Part shown: piece by piece, positions 34,009-41,793 of the stretch
Layout of the letters: every line of letters starts with the position of its first letter
Position numbering within the stretch: the stretch's first letter is position 1
Source of the DNA: an uncultured Clostridia bacterium
GTDB taxonomy: Bacteria > Bacillota > Clostridia > TANB77 > CAG-508
Direction: 5' to 3'
Assembly: GCA_947626885.1 (NCBI GenBank)
Contig: CANQTX010000017.1
Location: forward strand, 1 to 41,793
Length of the DNA stretch: 41,793 nucleotides
Made by a program: the position numbers and the translations under genes
The notes under the pieces: generated by a model
What the model saw: only the letters and a program-made list of their open reading frames with translations
Told to the model about the DNA's origin: nothing
Database searches by the model: none

Positions 34009-36978
34009 ATGTTAGAAGTTGTAGAAGTATATGAGGAGATATCTTTAAGCGAAATAGACAAAAGGCTTTCAGAGCTTCAGCAGCAAGCGCAAAGAACAAC
34101 ACATGAAAGAAAAATGGCAGAAGAGAATAAAAAAGAAAAGGAAACTATTTTATATAATGCGGAACAAGCCGTTCGTGTAGCAGAGAGAAAATATGACGGT
34201 TTAGCTGCTGCCTTGACACTTATGCAAAGCACAGAAGGTGTTTTACAAAAAGCAATAGATGAACAAGCAAAGGCAGTGAAAGAAGCAGAAGATGAATTAA
34301 ATAATGTGAAAAAGGCTTTAGACGCAGCAAATAAATCGTTGCATGATGCAAGTGATAAATTTAATGACATTTTGGTCTTATCTCAAAAAGAAAAGAAAGA
34401 AATCGATAAAATATTAGTAAGTTGTGGTATGAATGAAGATTTTAATAGAGTAGCAAAAGACGAATTAACTTTTGAGTATGATAAGAAAATTGCGGAAAAA
34501 AAAGATAATATCAATGGAATCAATGAAAAAATAATAGATATTAGTAATGATGATGCAGTTATACAAAAAATCAAAAGTTTAAAAGATGCTTATCAAGCCT
34601 ATCAAACATTTGCAAAGGGAACTTTTTCATCAACCATATCTTCTAAGGAACAAGAGTTAAGAGAACAATATGGAACAAAGATTGTAGATTTACAAAAATT
34701 TTTAAAAGATACATATGGTATTATTATGTCTGATCAGGATATTGAAGCAATGATTTATACGGATCTTAATAAGACGCAAGGAAATTATATAATACAACCA
34801 TTAGAGAATGATAAAGTGACAGAGCAAGAGGAATCAAGGCTTATCGAACAAGAAAAAAGAGCAATTTTAGAAAAATTAGAATCAATAAAAGCTCTGACAG
34901 CGAAAGATCCAACGGAATATGATAAGAAAATAGCTGAAGCAGAAGCTGATTTAGCAGAGACTGCAAAAGCAATCATGAATAAGGAAACTGCAATACAAGA
35001 TATAGAAAAACAAAGTGCTAATGCAGAAAAAGAAAGAACATTGTTAGAAAAGGAATTAGCTGAAGCAGAAAAAGGAACAGATAATACACAAATCATAAAA
35101 GTAAGACAAAAAAGATTAGAGGAAATTGAAGCGGCATTAAAACTATTAAGTGTTGAGGATCCAAAAAGAGTAAAAATACAAAAAGAAATTGATAAAATTG
35201 ATGAAATGATCAACACAGCAGTGGATGGTCAGGTAGAAAACCCAGAGTATGTTAACATGTATGATGAAGCATATAATGCATGGGACCAAGCATATAAGAA
35301 TTATTTTACAGCTTTGGAAAATGCAGCCAGAGATTTAGGATATAATTATGATGAATGGTGGGAAGAGTATAGCCAATTAGATGCAGAAATAAAAGAACTT
35401 CAGGGTCAAGTGGATGAAGAGATATCTATCAAATATGATGCTATGATGAAAGCTGAAAAGGAATTAGAACAAGCAGAAAAAGATTATGAGGATAAAAGAG
35501 ATGAAAAGGAAGCAGACATATTAGAAAAACTTAAAGAAAAAGGATATATTTCAGAAAAATTGTATCCAGAATTAACTGTTGCAGAGTCACATGCCAGTCA
35601 AATATTTAAAGAATATAGAGATGCAGAATTAGAAGTGAGAAAAGCAGTAATGGAAGCACAAATGCATCCGACTGGCCAAAATATCGAAAAAATTAAAATA
35701 GCAATGAACGTTTATCAGGAAAAATCAAAAGAATTTGCCGAGGCATTAAACCAAGATGCATTAGAATCTCCTGCTCCTATAACTATGGAAGATTGTCATA
35801 ATTATCTATTATCTGTGTTAGATAGAGAAGAGGAAGCGGGTATGTCTCTTGATCCAGCTTATAATACATATGCTGTTAAAAATCGATTTGCTGTATTAGA
35901 AGCGTTATATCCTAAATTAACTAAAAAGTATGGATATGATGATGTTAAGTCAAAAATCGATTTGATGAATCGTGATATTAATAAATATTTCGATGGTAAT
36001 GAATCTGTAGATTTTCAGAAGATAGAACGAAGTTTAAAACAGTATCAAAAAGGTATTCATGCACTAGAAAGTAATAAAAGTCTAAAACTGAATAAAGGAG
36101 ATATTGCTAAGGTCCTTTATGGTAAGGAAATGCCAGTTGTATCAAAAGGAAATTTCTTTACAAGGTTATTTAAAAAGAGAGTAGAATTTCCTGAAGCAAT
36201 CGTGTCTATGAATTTTCATCCGCACTATTCACAGAATAATCCAAAAAGAGAGTATTTAGCTGAACTAGAAAAGATAGATCATAATCCAGAAATTTTAGGC
36301 TTAGCACAAGAGATTGAAAATAAAAGAAGCAATTATGAAGAGGCAACACAAGAATATAATGACAGATCATCTAATGAGAGTCGATTAACAGAGTTGGAAT
36401 CAGAAAAAGCCGCATTAGAAGAAGAGATAGAAAAGGCAGTAGAACCAAAACTTGATAAAAAAACAAGAGATAAATTTATTGATGCAATAGAAGTGGCAGC
36501 AGAAAAATGCAATACTATTCGTGAAACAGTACCAGAATTTATACCAGTGTCTGATTATTTAGAGAAAAAGAGAAAACAATGGGAAAAACAAAGAGATGCA
36601 TTGCCAAATAGCATTAACCCAAAGAAAAAGAAACAATATGAAGAAGAAAAAACAAAAATTATGCAAGAAATAGAAGGTTTGAAAAAAGGAAAAAAAGATC
36701 AGACTAAAATAGATGAGATTAAACAAAAAATTGCTAAATTGGAAAATCTACCAGAAGAATTAGTTAAAGCAAAAGCAGAATTATCTAATTTAAAAGATAG
36801 ACAAACAGAACAAAAGAAAGCGTTAACTAGTTTCCGAGCATTAAAAACTAAATTAGGAGACTATTGGAAGAATGTGATTAAAATTAAAGATGGTGCGAAA
36901 GTCGGATATGTTCCAGATCCATCAGGACGTGGAGCGATGGAGGCATTTAAAGAGGGATTAAAAGAAGAAGAAAGATAG
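34009..36978 (+). CDS. 989-aa cytoplasmic coiled-coil protein of unknown function
   Basis: A very long, highly charged helical protein with no signal peptide or membrane segment. Heptad-like coiled coils dominate residues 10-130, 270-400, 450-520 and 755-945. Between them is a more globular region (about 560-740) containing TMEDCHNYLLSVLDREEEAG, LYPKLTKKYGYDD and KGNFFTRLFKKRVEFPEAIVSMNFHPHYS. The end reads GAKVGYVPDPSGRGAMEAFKEGLKEEE. I see no Walker motifs, so it is not a standard SMC or RecN. No family is recognised. A structural or scaffold role is possible but inferred only from shape. SD AAGGAGGA is ideally placed, and a terminator follows ten bases after the stop. Confidence 0.75.
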   Translation: MLEVVEVYEEISLSEIDKRLSELQQQAQRTTHERKMAEENKKEKETILYNAEQAVRVAERKYDGLAAALTLMQSTEGVLQKAIDEQAKAVKEAEDELNNVKKALDAANKSLHDASDKFNDILVLSQKEKKEIDKILVSCGMNEDFNRVAKDELTFEYDKKIAEKKDNINGINEKIIDISNDDAVIQKIKSLKDAYQAYQTFAKGTFSSTISSKEQELREQYGTKIVDLQKFLKDTYGIIMSDQDIEAMIYTDLNKTQGNYIIQPLENDKVTEQEESRLIEQEKRAILEKLESIKALTAKDPTEYDKKIAEAEADLAETAKAIMNKETAIQDIEKQSANAEKERTLLEKELAEAEKGTDNTQIIKVRQKRLEEIEAALKLLSVEDPKRVKIQKEIDKIDEMINTAVDGQVENPEYVNMYDEAYNAWDQAYKNYFTALENAARDLGYNYDEWWEEYSQLDAEIKELQGQVDEEISIKYDAMMKAEKELEQAEKDYEDKRDEKEADILEKLKEKGYISEKLYPELTVAESHASQIFKEYRDAELEVRKAVMEAQMHPTGQNIEKIKIAMNVYQEKSKEFAEALNQDALESPAPITMEDCHNYLLSVLDREEEAGMSLDPAYNTYAVKNRFAVLEALYPKLTKKYGYDDVKSKIDLMNRDINKYFDGNESVDFQKIERSLKQYQKGIHALESNKSLKLNKGDIAKVLYGKEMPVVSKGNFFTRLFKKRVEFPEAIVSMNFHPHYSQNNPKREYLAELEKIDHNPEILGLAQEIENKRSNYEEATQEYNDRSSNESRLTELESEKAALEEEIEKAVEPKLDKKTRDKFIDAIEVAAEKCNTIRETVPEFIPVSDYLEKKRKQWEKQRDALPNSINPKKKKQYEEEKTKIMQEIEGLKKGKKDQTKIDEIKQKIAKLENLPEELVKAKAELSNLKDRQTEQKKALTSFRALKTKLGDYWKNVIKIKDGAKVGYVPDPSGRGAMEAFKEGLKEEER

Positions 36979-36987
36979 AAAATTAAC

Positions 36988-37013
36988 AAAAACGTCTAGT
37001 AATAGGCGTTTTT
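36988..37013 (+). terminator. Terminator of the coiled-coil operon
   Basis: AAAAACGTCTA (36988-36998) pairs with TAGGCGTTTTT (37003-37013) around a GTAA loop, with one G-U pair. The following stretch to 37203 is A+T-rich and I see no gene in it. Confidence 0.8.
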
Positions 37014-37203
37014 GATTGGAATCAATATTTTGAAAATAAGAGTAGCTATTACTTGATTAACAAATTCCTTAGGAATAAGTAAATGTGCCGTTAAACAATA
37101 TTCATTAGGCAATGAAAGAATATGAATGATACATTAACAGATAAAAAAGTGTGATATGTGTTTTATTAGCTTTCAAAATAGAGGAGAAAATTTGCTAAAA
37201 CTA

Positions 37204-37232
37204 TTGAAAAATAAGGAAAAATGTGATATAAT
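37204..37232 (+). promoter_or_regulatory. Promoter of the 113-aa membrane protein gene
   Basis: TTGAAA (37204-37209) and TATAAT (37227-37232) are 17 bases apart, 41 bases before the start codon. Confidence 0.65.
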
Positions 37233-37273
37233 AATATTGTAGAAAAATTTTATATAAGAAAGGAATGACAAAC

Positions 37274-37615
37274 ATGTTGAAAAGAAACCCCATATTACGG
37301 AATGTGGTAATATTTTCCGTAGTCGCTTTCATGTTATGTGTAGTAGGAGTTATCTCTTTCTTTGGAGGTGCAATATGGAGCTACATAAAAGCTATTCCTG
37401 TGGGATATGCTATAAGCTGCTCTGTATCCTCTTTTGCGACAGCTCTTATATTAGGAGTTATTGAAAGAGTCTTCATAGGAAAAAACAATGATTCGGATCC
37501 GAATTCCTCTGAAGAAACGGACGATGATCCTGATTCGAAAGAGAACGATAACTACTACTATGATGATGACAATGGCAAGAAGATCTCATCTGCGGTAACA
37601 CCACGTAAAAGGTAA
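37274..37615 (+). CDS. 113-aa two-helix membrane protein with acidic tail
   Basis: Two membrane helices (about residues 11-32 and 41-65) are followed by a highly acidic, Asp/Asn/Tyr-rich tail (DSDPNSSEETDDDPDSKEN and a YYYDDD run) with a short basic end (TPRKR). No family recognised. I chose ATG 37274 because AAAGGA lies nine bases before it; the in-frame ATG at 37265 directly abuts that SD and cannot use it. Codon choice is unlike the neighbours, with more C- and G-ending codons (CCC, CGG, GTC, TCC, CCG), suggesting recent acquisition or different selection. It lies upstream of the str operon but has its own promoter. Confidence 0.65.
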   Translation: MLKRNPILRNVVIFSVVAFMLCVVGVISFFGGAIWSYIKAIPVGYAISCSVSSFATALILGVIERVFIGKNNDSDPNSSEETDDDPDSKENDNYYYDDDNGKKISSAVTPRKR

Positions 37616-37654
37616 CTAAGGGTAACTGAGAGATATTTCTCCACAAAGTTTTAT

Positions 37655-37681
37655 TGGGCTTGTAGCATTGCTATGAGCCCA
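37655..37681 (+). terminator. Hairpin after the 113-aa gene
   Basis: TGGGCT (37655-37660) pairs with AGCCCA, and TAGCA with TGCTA inside it, separated by two G-U pairs. The T run after it is poor (CTTACTTT), so termination may be weak or the hairpin may have another role. Confidence 0.45.
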
Positions 37682-37732
37682 CTTACTTTAAAAAAGCTTA
37701 CGGAAACAAGTAAAAAATAAGATTGGAAAGTA

Positions 37733-37761
37733 TTGACATTATATAACAAAAATGATAAAAT
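37733..37761 (+). promoter_or_regulatory. str operon promoter (rpsL-rpsG-fusA)
   Basis: TTGACA (37733-37738) and TAAAAT (37756-37761) are 17 bases apart, about 107 bases before rpsL. Confidence 0.7.
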
Positions 37762-37762
37762 A

Positions 37763-37811
37763 AATACGCTATTGTTTAGGGAAACCTATGTTGTAGCGTA
37801 TTATTTTGTTT
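37763..37811 (+). promoter_or_regulatory. Structured leader or attenuator of rpsL
   Basis: AATACGCTA (37763-37771) pairs with TAGCGTATT (37794-37802). Inside, TAGG-GAAA-CCTA (37777-37788) makes a short stem capped by a GNRA tetraloop, leaving a symmetric 5 x 5 internal loop. The sequence ATTTTGTTTTT follows, so the structure can act as a terminator. Its place at the start of a ribosomal-protein transcript suggests attenuation or ribosomal-protein binding. Confidence 0.55.
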
Positions 37812-37867
37812 TTAGTAGGAGTTATCTAAAAACATAAAATATAAAAAGAAATGAGGTGAAAAGAAGA

Positions 37868-38281
37868 ATGCCAACAATTAATCAATTAGTAAGAAAAGGA
37901 AGAAAAACATCTACAACCAAATCAACAGCACCTGCTTTACAAAAAGGTTATAACTCTAGAAAAAAAATACAAACAGATAGCAGATCACCACAAAAAAGAG
38001 GTGTATGTACAGTTGTAAAAACAGTTACACCTAAAAAGCCAAATTCAGCTTTAAGAAAAGTAGCTAGGGTTAAACTTTCAAATGGATATGAAGTAACATC
38101 TTATATTCCAGGTGTAGGACATAACTTACAAGAACATAGTGTTGTATTAATAAGAGGTGGAAGGGTAAAAGATTTACCAGGTGTTAGATACCATATTATT
38201 AGAGGTACCTTAGATACGGCAGGTGTTAAAGATAGAATGCAAGCTAGATCTAAATATGGAGCCAAAAAACCTAAAAAATAA
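37868..38281 (+). CDS. rpsL: 30S ribosomal protein S12
   Basis: A 137-residue small-subunit protein at the decoding centre. It has the canonical start [11 protein letters not shown], the conserved SPQKRGVCT and [15 protein letters not shown] segments (the lysine regions where streptomycin-resistance changes occur carry the normal residues), [13 protein letters not shown] and the end [10 protein letters not shown] chose ATG 37868 because it gives the universal N-terminus and GAGGTG lies nine bases before; an in-frame GTG at 37856 overlaps that SD. First gene of the str operon. Confidence 0.98.
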   Translation: MPTINQLVRKGRKTSTTKSTAPALQKGYNSRKKIQTDSRSPQKRGVCTVVKTVTPKKPNSALRKVARVKLSNGYEVTSYIPGVGHNLQEHSVVLIRGGRVKDLPGVRYHIIRGTLDTAGVKDRMQARSKYGAKKPKK

Positions 38282-39019
<738 letters not shown>

Positions 39020-39117
39020 AATTGAAATTAGTGTTTTTCTCGTTGTCGTAAATTCGAGATATTGGAAAATCTTGAAGTGTGGATTGCGAGTGAAGCAAAG
39101 TGAAGGAGGAAAAAACA

Positions 39118-41202
39118 GTGGCAGGAAGAGCATATTCATTAGAAAGAACAAGAAATATAGGAATAGTAGCTCACATTGATGCTGGAAAAACAACAACAAC
39201 AGAGAGAATTCTATTTTATACAGGAAAAACACATAAAATAGGAGAAGTTCATGAAGGTGCAGCAACAATGGACTGGATGGAACAAGAGCAAGAAAGAGGT
39301 ATTACAATCACTTCTGCAGCAACAACATGTTTTTGGAATAATCATAGAATTAATATTATTGATACGCCAGGGCACGTTGATTTTACAGTTGAAGTACAAA
39401 GATCTTTAAAGGTATTAGACGGAGCTGTTACAATTTTAGCTGCAAAAGGTGGTGTGCAACCACAAACAGAAACTGTTTGGAGACAAGCAGATAAATATAA
39501 TGTTCCAAGAATGGTATATGTAAATAAAATGGATATTACTGGTGCAAACTTTATGCTTTGTGTCGATCAACTAAAAAGTAGATTAAAAGCAAATGCTGTT
39601 CCTATTCAATTACCGATTGGAGCAGAAGATCAATTTAAAGGAATTGTTGATTTAATTAAAATGAGAGCTTTTATTCATAAAGATGATTTAGGAAAAGAAG
39701 TTGAAGAAACAGATATACCAGAAGATATGAAAGATTTAGCAAATGAATATCACGAAAAAATGATAGAGTCAGTTGCAGAGCAAGATGAAGAATTAATGAT
39801 GAAATATTTAGAAGGAGAGGAATTATCTCAAGAAGAAATCAAAAAAGGATTACGTGTTGGAACAATTAATAATACAATCGTTCCTGTAACATGTGGCTCT
39901 TCTTACAAAAATAAAGGTGTGCAAGAATTATTAGATGCTGTAATTGATTATATGCCATCTCCAATAGATATTCCTCATATAAAAGGTGTGGACTTAGATG
40001 GGAACGAAACAGAAAGAAAAACATCTGACGCAGAACCATTTGCTGCGTTAGCATTTAAAATTGCAACAGATCCATTTGTTGGAAAATTATGTTTCTTTAG
40101 AGTTTATTCTGGAACATTAGAATCTGGATCAACAGTATTAAATGCCAATAAAGATAAAAAAGAAAGAATTGGTAGAATTGTGCAAATGCATTCAAATCAC
40201 AGAGAAGATATTGATAAAGTATACTCTGGTGATATTGCAGCTGCCGTTGGATTAAAAGAAGTAACAACAGGTGATACTATTTGTGATTTAGATCATCCAG
40301 TTATTTTAGAGTCAATGGAATTTCCTGAGCCAGTTATTGATATTGCAATAGAGCCAAAAGATAAAGCAGCTCAAGAAAAAATGGGTATTGCACTTTCTAA
40401 ACTTGCTGAGGAGGATCCAACATTTAAAACATATACAAATCATGAAACAGGTCAAACAATTATTGCTGGTATGGGTGAATTACACTTAGACATTATTGTT
40501 GATAGATTAAAAAGAGAATTTAAAGTAGAGTGTAATGTAGGTAAACCACAAGTTGCTTATAAAGAAACCATTAGAGATTCTGTAAGAGTAGAAGGTAAAT
40601 TTATTCGTCAATCTGGTGGTAGAGGACAATATGGTCATGTTTGGCTAGAAATGGAACCATTAGAGCCAGGTACAGGAATTCAATTTGAGAGCAAAATCGT
40701 TGGTGGTGTTGTTCCAAAAGAATATATTAAACCAGTTGAAGAAGGTATTAGAGAAGCTGCCGAAAGTGGAACATTAGCAGGATATCCTGTTATCGACTTT
40801 AAAGCAACTTTAGTAGATGGTTCATACCATGATGTTGACTCTTCTGAAATGGCATTCAAAATTGCTGGTTCTATGGCATTTAAAGAAGGATGTAAAAGAG
40901 CAAAATCCGTTATTTTGGAACCAATTATGAAAGTAGAAATAACAGTTCCAGAAGAATATATGGGAGATGTTATAGGAGATGTAAATTCTAGACGTGGTAG
41001 AATGGAAGGAATGGATGGAACAGATGGAATGCAAGAAATTCGTGCATTTATTCCACTTTCAGAAATGTTTGGATATGCAACAGATTTACGTTCTAAAACA
41101 CAAGGTAGAGGAACATATTCTATGGAACCATCTCATTATGAAGAAGTGCCAAAATCAGTTCTTGAGACAATTGTTGCTTCAAGAGCAAAAAAAGAAGAAT
41201 AA
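39118..41202 (+). CDS. fusA: Elongation factor G
   Basis: A 694-residue translational GTPase that drives translocation and, with RRF, ribosome recycling. G1 is AHIDAGKTT, the switch-II G3 is DTPGHVDFT and G4 is NKMD. The effector region [14 protein letters not shown], the domain IV segment [15 protein letters not shown] and the C-terminal RGRMEGMDG and [17 protein letters not shown] are all present. I chose GTG 39118 because AAGGAGG lies eight bases upstream and the product then begins [14 protein letters not shown] as usual. An in-frame GTG at 39100 overlaps the SD. Third gene of the str operon. Confidence 0.98.
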   Translation: MAGRAYSLERTRNIGIVAHIDAGKTTTTERILFYTGKTHKIGEVHEGAATMDWMEQEQERGITITSAATTCFWNNHRINIIDTPGHVDFTVEVQRSLKVLDGAVTILAAKGGVQPQTETVWRQADKYNVPRMVYVNKMDITGANFMLCVDQLKSRLKANAVPIQLPIGAEDQFKGIVDLIKMRAFIHKDDLGKEVEETDIPEDMKDLANEYHEKMIESVAEQDEELMMKYLEGEELSQEEIKKGLRVGTINNTIVPVTCGSSYKNKGVQELLDAVIDYMPSPIDIPHIKGVDLDGNETERKTSDAEPFAALAFKIATDPFVGKLCFFRVYSGTLESGSTVLNANKDKKERIGRIVQMHSNHREDIDKVYSGDIAAAVGLKEVTTGDTICDLDHPVILESMEFPEPVIDIAIEPKDKAAQEKMGIALSKLAEEDPTFKTYTNHETGQTIIAGMGELHLDIIVDRLKREFKVECNVGKPQVAYKETIRDSVRVEGKFIRQSGGRGQYGHVWLEMEPLEPGTGIQFESKIVGGVVPKEYIKPVEEGIREAAESGTLAGYPVIDFKATLVDGSYHDVDSSEMAFKIAGSMAFKEGCKRAKSVILEPIMKVEITVPEEYMGDVIGDVNSRRGRMEGMDGTDGMQEIRAFIPLSEMFGYATDLRSKTQGRGTYSMEPSHYEEVPKSVLETIVASRAKKEE

Positions 41203-41263
41203 AAGGAAATCAATAATCGATTTGTATAAATTTATTCCGTAAAAAAATAAATATGAAAAATAC

Positions 41264-41292
41264 TTGCTTTTTTCATAAATATAGTGTAAAAT
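41264..41292 (+). promoter_or_regulatory. Probable separate promoter of tuf
   Basis: TTGCTT (41264-41269) and TAAAAT (41287-41292) are 17 bases apart in the 241-base gap between fusA and tuf. This is consistent with extra expression of EF-Tu beyond the str operon transcript. I see no clear terminator after fusA. Confidence 0.5.
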
Positions 41293-41443
41293 GCAAGTGA
41301 TTAATAAGTCATTAACTTTTAAAAATAAAATAAAAAATAGCAAAGAGAAAAGCTTTTAATCAGAATGCAGAAATATATTGAAAATTTTAATTTTATGATA
41401 AATGGCTTTACACATTTGCTAAATTTAAAGGAGGAATTTAAAA

Positions 41444-41793
41444 ATGGCTAAAGCTAAATTTGAAAGAACAAAACCACATGTTAACATTGGTACAATCGGA
41501 CACGTTGACCATGGAAAAACAACAACAACAGCTGCTATTACAAAATACTTAGGTTTATTAGGTAAAGCTCAATTTACAGCTTATGATCAAATTGACGGTG
41601 CTCCAGAAGAAAAAGCAAGAGGTATTACTATCAATACAGCTCACGTAGAATATGAAACAGAAAATAGACATTATGCTCATGTTGACTGCCCAGGACATGC
41701 TGATTATGTAAAAAATATGATTACAGGTGCAGCACAAATGGATGGTGCAATATTAGTTGTTTCAGCAGCTGATGGACCAATGCCTCAAACAAG
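41444..41793 (+). CDS. tuf: Elongation factor Tu, 5' part
   Basis: The first 116 codons of EF-Tu, cut by the window end. G1 is [11 protein letters not shown], the effector region is [16 protein letters not shown] and G3 is [12 protein letters not shown], followed by [16 protein letters not shown]. Translation start is clear from AAAGGAGG nine bases before the ATG. The usual fourth gene of the str operon. Confidence 0.97.
   Translation, partial: MAKAKFERTKPHVNIGTIGHVDHGKTTTTAAITKYLGLLGKAQFTAYDQIDGAPEEKARGITINTAHVEYETENRHYAHVDCPGHADYVKNMITGAAQMDGAILVVSAADGPMPQT

Noticed and set aside
37495..37506. Adjacent GGATCC and GAATTC, like a cloning polylinker
   Set aside because: They lie inside a continuous ORF with no other vector sequence. 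Coincidence is likely, though the region's odd composition is reported separately.

Overview
The window is about 41.8 kb of very A+T-rich DNA (about 70% A+T by eye). It has strong AGGAGG-type ribosome binding sites, several GTG and TTG starts, and housekeeping genes of Gram-positive (Firmicutes) type: mraZ-rsmH-ftsL, murE with a meso-diaminopimelate motif, trmFO, a class B sortase and sortase-anchored surface proteins. It is most likely a chromosomal segment of an anaerobic, probably gut-associated member of the Clostridia. The sequence does not fix the species.

Layout. 0.2-7.2 kb: DJ-1/PfpI-family protein, YqeY, FAD oxidoreductase with a short Rieske tail, a tiny promoter-ORF-terminator unit, purA, a protein with a degenerate metalloprotease-like motif, a membrane-anchored thioredoxin fold without cysteines, and a MATE-like fragment on the minus strand. 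7.3-11.6 kb: first half of a division and cell-wall (dcw) cluster: MraZ operator, mraZ, rsmH, FtsL-like protein and an FtsI-type transpeptidase. 11.6-18.05 kb: a 6,475-bp serine-recombinase element inserted inside the transpeptidase gene. 18.2-20.2 kb (minus strand): class B sortase and a beta-helix wall-anchored protein. 20.3-24.7 kb: a 51-aa ORF, a heterodimeric ABC exporter whose second gene is frameshifted, and a cysteine-cluster protein. 25.0-29.9 kb: second dcw half, murE-mraY-ftsW-murG. 30.0-33.8 kb: topA and trmFO. 33.8-37.0 kb: a 40-aa ORF followed by a 989-aa coiled-coil protein of unknown function. 37.2-41.8 kb: an atypical 113-aa membrane protein, then rpsL, rpsG, fusA and the start of tuf.

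The strongest observation is the gene-interrupting element. The transpeptidase ORF runs into foreign sequence after codon 568. Its missing last 25 codons lie 6.5 kb downstream, just before a good terminator. The junctions share the 11-bp repeat CCAAGGAGGTG, and precise recombination between the copies rebuilds an uninterrupted 593-codon gene. The element ends carry 19-bp inverted arms (18/19 identical) placed symmetrically around the repeat, as expected of a large serine recombinase attP site. The cargo is a 53-aa ORF, a large serine recombinase split by a one-base frameshift just after its catalytic-serine motif, and a 1,450-aa LPxTG surface protein with carbohydrate-binding-like and transglutaminase-like domains. 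This resembles developmentally excised elements that interrupt sporulation genes (for example skin in sigK). Whether it still excises cannot be read from sequence alone.

Two independent single-base frameshifts (recombinase and second ABC subunit) could be real mutations, phase-variable states or assembly errors. Raw-read support at 12013-12022 and 23463 should be examined before building on either.
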